Assembly: GCA_900557175.1 (NCBI GenBank)
Contig: USSL01000060.1
Span: 1 to 8,703 of the forward strand
Source of the DNA: an uncultured Eubacteriales bacterium
Lineage (GTDB): Bacteria; Bacillota; Clostridia; Lachnospirales; Lachnospiraceae
DNA: 8,703 nt
Direction: 5' to 3'
Each line of letters starts with the position of its first letter. Positions within the stretch are counted from its first letter, which is position 1. The notes beneath the pieces were generated by a model. That model was not told the origin of the DNA. It worked only from the letters and a program-made list of their open reading frames with translations, and searched no databases. A program made the position numbers and the translations under genes. Positions 6,293 to 8,703 of this stretch are shown piece after piece.

Positions 6293-8383
6293 ATGGACAG
6301 ACAGAATATCAGAAAGGTTTATGTTGTTTTTAAAACACATTTGGATATCGGCTTTACAGACATGGGACAGACGGTTCTCGACCGCTATGTGAATGATTAT
6401 ATTCCCCATTCCATTGATTTAGCAAGGCAGATGAACAACGGCGAAAATAAGAAGTTTATATGGACAGTCGGTTCTTATTTGATTGATTACTTTTTTGAGC
6501 ATGGAAGTAAGGAATATTGCGAAAAGCTTGAAAATGCCATTAAAAATGGTGATATTTGCTGGCATGGGCTTGCCTGTACGACACATACGGAACTGATGGA
6601 TGAAGACTTGCTTGACTTTGATTTGTCACTTTCAGATGTTCTTGATGCCCGCTTTGGCAGAGAAACGATTGCCTCGAAAATGACCGATGTGCCGGGACAT
6701 ACAAAGGCCATTCTCCGTCAGATGTGCCGTCATGGCAAAAAGTATCTTCATATCGGCGTCAATGCATCGTCTATGGTACCGGATGTGCCGTCTGCTTTTG
6801 TGTGGAAGGACGGCGAAAATGAGCTTATTGTCCAGTATTCCTTTGATTATGGCACGCCGTGCTATGTGGAAGGGATGGATTCAGTGCTTGAATTTGCACA
6901 TACCGGCGATAATTTAGGTCCGCAGTCAGAGGAAGCTGTTATGGCGGAAATTGAGCGTATTCAGGCCCTGTATCCAAATGCAGCTGTCGCAGCGGCAACA
7001 ATGGATGATTATGCCCGCTGTCTTTGGGATATTAAGGACAATCTCCCGGTGATTACAGAAGAAATCGGTGATACATGGATTCACGGTATTGCCTCCGATC
7101 CGCTGAAAGTTATGCGTTATAAGGCGCTTTTAAATCTTAAGGATGAGTGGAAAAGCCGCGGTGTAAATATTAAGGATGAAGTCTTTAAGCCATTTTTAAT
7201 GAACCTTATGCTTGTGGCAGAGCATACGTGGGGACTTGATTTTAAAAAATATCTTGCAGATTTTAAAAATTGGGCGAAGGATGATTTCTTAAAGGCACGG
7301 GAAGCAGACGCAACAACGCTTGATTTTCTCACAAATAGAAATGCACATATGCTCGGTGTGCTCAACGAAGATTTTAAGAAATACAGAGGCGGTGTATTTA
7401 CAGGCTCTTATGCTTTTTATGAAAAATCCCATGCAGAGCAGATGGCCTATATTTATAAGGCGGTGGACAGTCTTCCGCAGGCTTATCAGACATCGGCAAA
7501 ACAGTGCCTTGAACAGCTTGAATCAAAGCGCAGACGTCATTTTGAGGCGATGGATTTTGATAAAGAAAGACAGCTTTATCCGTATGAAATCGTTGAAATC
7601 GGCGGCTGGAAGGTGTCTTTCGGCGGAAATGGCGAGCTTGTGACATTAAAGAAGGGCGGAAAGGACTGGACAGATCAAAAGTGCTTCGGCCGTCTTGTGT
7701 ACACAACGTATAATGCCCGCGACTGTGTGAATAATTATTATAGCTATAACAGAGCTTTTGAGCGCAATCAGTGTTGGTCTGAAGGCGATTTTTCAAAGCC
7801 CGGTCTTGAAAATGTGGAAGACCTTGAGCACAGAGATTATACATTTGCGGCAAAGAAGATAGTCCTTTCAGGCAATACAGTGACTGCGGTGCTTTTGGGC
7901 AATCCGACGGCCGTTTGTAAATACAGCTGTCCGGCGGAGGCTGTGATTACATATACTTTTGAGGATAAAGTAAAGATTAGCCTTAGCTGGCAGGATAAAG
8001 ATGCCGGAAAGATTCCTGAGGCGCTTTGGTTTGAAATGAATATGAATACTGAAAACCCATATTGCTGGACAATGAAAAAGATGGGGACGACAGTACATCC
8101 GCTGTTTGTTGCCCGCGGCGGAAACCGGCGTCAGCACTGCGCAGAGGAGTTAAATTACAGCGGTGCAGACGGCATTGTAAGTATTAAGAGCTTTCATGCA
8201 CCGCTTGTCAGTGTGGGCGGTAACTGGCTGTACGGTGACTACAGACAGCAGCCGGATATGAATAATGGCTTTGCATGGTGTCTTTTCAATAATAAGTGGG
8301 GTACGAACTTTAAAATGTGGTGTGAGGACGATTGCTGCTTTGAATTTGAAGTGGACATTGAAGACTACAGTAGTTTTTTGTGA
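6293..8383 (+). CDS. DUF5054 / GH38-like protein, putative glycoside hydrolase
   Basis: A 696-residue cytosolic protein without a signal peptide. The opening KVYVVFKTHLDIGFTD is characteristic of DUF5054 proteins, whose N-terminal half is related to GH38. Candidate metal and catalytic positions are H16 and D18 in THLDIG, D132 in TDVPGHTKAI, and H311 in AEHTWG. GDTWIHGIASDP at 259-270 corresponds to the GDWTDWWADG region of the GH38 protein encoded at 411-2882. A beta-rich C-terminal part starts near residue 431 and ends with FNNKWGTNFKMW (665-676), again matching the NN-x-W-x-TNF signature of that protein. To my knowledge the family has no well-established activity; hydrolysis of a glycoside is inferred from the preserved metal and nucleophile positions and from the mannose-type operon. 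It follows the isomerase gene by 14 bases, with GGAGG at 6283-6287 and a 5-base spacer. It appears to be the last gene of the operon. Confidence 0.9.
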   Translation: MDRQNIRKVYVVFKTHLDIGFTDMGQTVLDRYVNDYIPHSIDLARQMNNGENKKFIWTVGSYLIDYFFEHGSKEYCEKLENAIKNGDICWHGLACTTHTELMDEDLLDFDLSLSDVLDARFGRETIASKMTDVPGHTKAILRQMCRHGKKYLHIGVNASSMVPDVPSAFVWKDGENELIVQYSFDYGTPCYVEGMDSVLEFAHTGDNLGPQSEEAVMAEIERIQALYPNAAVAAATMDDYARCLWDIKDNLPVITEEIGDTWIHGIASDPLKVMRYKALLNLKDEWKSRGVNIKDEVFKPFLMNLMLVAEHTWGLDFKKYLADFKNWAKDDFLKAREADATTLDFLTNRNAHMLGVLNEDFKKYRGGVFTGSYAFYEKSHAEQMAYIYKAVDSLPQAYQTSAKQCLEQLESKRRRHFEAMDFDKERQLYPYEIVEIGGWKVSFGGNGELVTLKKGGKDWTDQKCFGRLVYTTYNARDCVNNYYSYNRAFERNQCWSEGDFSKPGLENVEDLEHRDYTFAAKKIVLSGNTVTAVLLGNPTAVCKYSCPAEAVITYTFEDKVKISLSWQDKDAGKIPEALWFEMNMNTENPYCWTMKKMGTTVHPLFVARGGNRRQHCAEELNYSGADGIVSIKSFHAPLVSVGGNWLYGDYRQQPDMNNGFAWCLFNNKWGTNFKMWCEDDCCFEFEVDIEDYSSFL

Positions 8384-8429
8384 AACCAAAATGATAAAAA
8401 TACAAACTGTCAAGCATTTTTGAAAATGT

Positions 8430-8471
8430 CCCCAAATAAGTAAAACATTTGCCCTGGATTTTTTGGGGCAA
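8430..8471 (+). terminator. Overlapping alternative hairpins, possible operon end
   Basis: CCCCAAA (8430-8436) can pair with TTTGGGG (8462-8468), and TTGCCCT (8449-8455) can pair with GGGGCAA (8465-8471). The two stems share GGGG and cannot form together. The run of six T (8459-8464) lies inside the stem or loop rather than after it, so this is not a textbook intrinsic terminator. It is the first structure downstream of the last stop codon (8381-8383) and may help end the transcript. Confidence is low. Confidence 0.3.
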
Positions 8472-8611
8472 TTATTATCATTAGCTGCTTGTTCATAAGG
8501 CATCATGTGCGAAAACCCTGTCAAAGATGCTTCGTATCATATGCGGCTATAGTCCTTGTCAGGATTCCCCGTCACATGATTCAGAGTAGTCAAGCAGCTA
8601 ATGATAGATTG
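8469..8611. repeat. Long imperfect inverted repeat (about 143 bp), MITE-like or structured RNA
   Basis: TATCATTAGCTGCTTG at 8476-8491 is the perfect 16-base reverse complement of 8591-8606. The pairing continues outward as CAAT (8469-8472) with ATTG (8608-8611), past a two-base bulge and a T-G pair. Inward, after 10-base internal loops, ATCATGTG (8502-8509) pairs with CACATGAT (8573-8580), plus two further pairs beyond a bulged T. Then 8514-8524 pairs with 8556-8566 with two mismatches, and a small hairpin at 8533-8545 with loop CAT closes the tip. The whole forms one long rod on either strand. No coding capacity and no clear target-site duplication is seen. Function and family are not recognised. 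Confidence 0.75.
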
Positions 8612-8703
8612 TGTGCCGTGCACTTTTAGTAATAAATCAGAGTGATGATGTTTTTGTTGTTTAATAAAAGCTTGGAAAGCTGCTTTTCTCTATGGGTGAT
8701 TCA

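Larger units (their letters stand above)
8384..8703. other. Non-coding region after the operon
   Basis: No convincing gene lies in these 320 bases. They contain two overlapping small hairpins (8430-8471), a long imperfect inverted repeat (8469-8611), and two weak terminator-like stems. One is GTGC-CGT-GCAC at 8613-8623 followed by TTTT. The other pairs AAAAGC at 8666-8671 with GCTTTT at 8682-8687. A frame open from ATG at 8645 to the window edge is too short and has too weak a ribosome binding site to call. No strong promoter pair was recognised. Confidence 0.7.

Noticed and set aside
8150..8524. Minus-strand open frame of 124 codons
   Set aside because: It runs antisense to the end of the DUF5054 gene and into the inverted repeat, and its translation has no recognisable domain.
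8613..8627. GTGC-CGT-GCAC hairpin followed by TTTT as an intrinsic terminator
   Set aside because: A 4-bp stem with a 3-base loop and only four T is too weak to call.
8666..8687. AAAAGC / GCTTTT stem as a terminator
   Set aside because: The stem is mostly A-T, competes with an alternative AGCTT/AAGCT pairing, and no long T run follows.
8645..8703. Short open frame at the right edge starting MMFLLFNKS
   Set aside because: Only 19 codons are visible, the ribosome binding site is weak and the residues resemble no known N-terminus. It could be the start of a next gene but cannot be supported.

Overview
The window reads as a piece of a Bacillota chromosome, most likely a gut-type Clostridia or Lachnospiraceae relative. 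This is an inference from moderately AT-rich DNA, strong AGGAGG-type ribosome binding sites, a CUT1 sugar ABC transporter, a GntR/UTRA regulator and the protein styles seen. No rRNA, tRNA, CRISPR array or complete insertion sequence is visible.

Bases 1-8383 are almost entirely coding and every gene is on the + strand. In order they are: the C-terminal end of a CUT1 sugar ABC permease (1-401, cut by the window edge); a GH38-type alpha-mannosidase-like enzyme (411-2882); a ROK-family sugar kinase (2900-3799); a GntR/UTRA regulator (3786-4505, overlapping the kinase by 14 bases); a class I mannose-6-phosphate isomerase with a large N-terminal kinase-like domain (4518-6278); and a second, divergent GH38-like protein of the DUF5054 type (6293-8383). 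Gaps are 9-17 bases or overlaps, so this is very probably one operon whose promoter and other transporter genes lie upstream of the window.

Together the genes suggest cytosolic use of imported mannosides. A short manno-oligosaccharide or mannosylated glycoside would enter through the ABC importer and be cleaved by the two leaderless GH38-type enzymes. The released mannose would be phosphorylated by the ROK kinase and isomerised to fructose-6-phosphate by the PMI-type enzyme, with the GntR protein sensing a pathway sugar or sugar phosphate. The individual families are recognised with good confidence. The substrates and the closed pathway are inferred.

Bases 8384-8703 carry no convincing gene. 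They hold two mutually exclusive small hairpins just after the operon and then a striking imperfect inverted repeat of about 143 bases (8469-8611) with a perfect 16-bp arm. It may be a MITE-like repeat, a structured RNA or an unusual operon end. The most interesting points are this palindromic element, the pairing of two very different GH38-like enzymes in one operon, the kinase-like domain without a P-loop fused to the isomerase, and a ROK kinase that lacks the family's zinc-binding cysteine motif.
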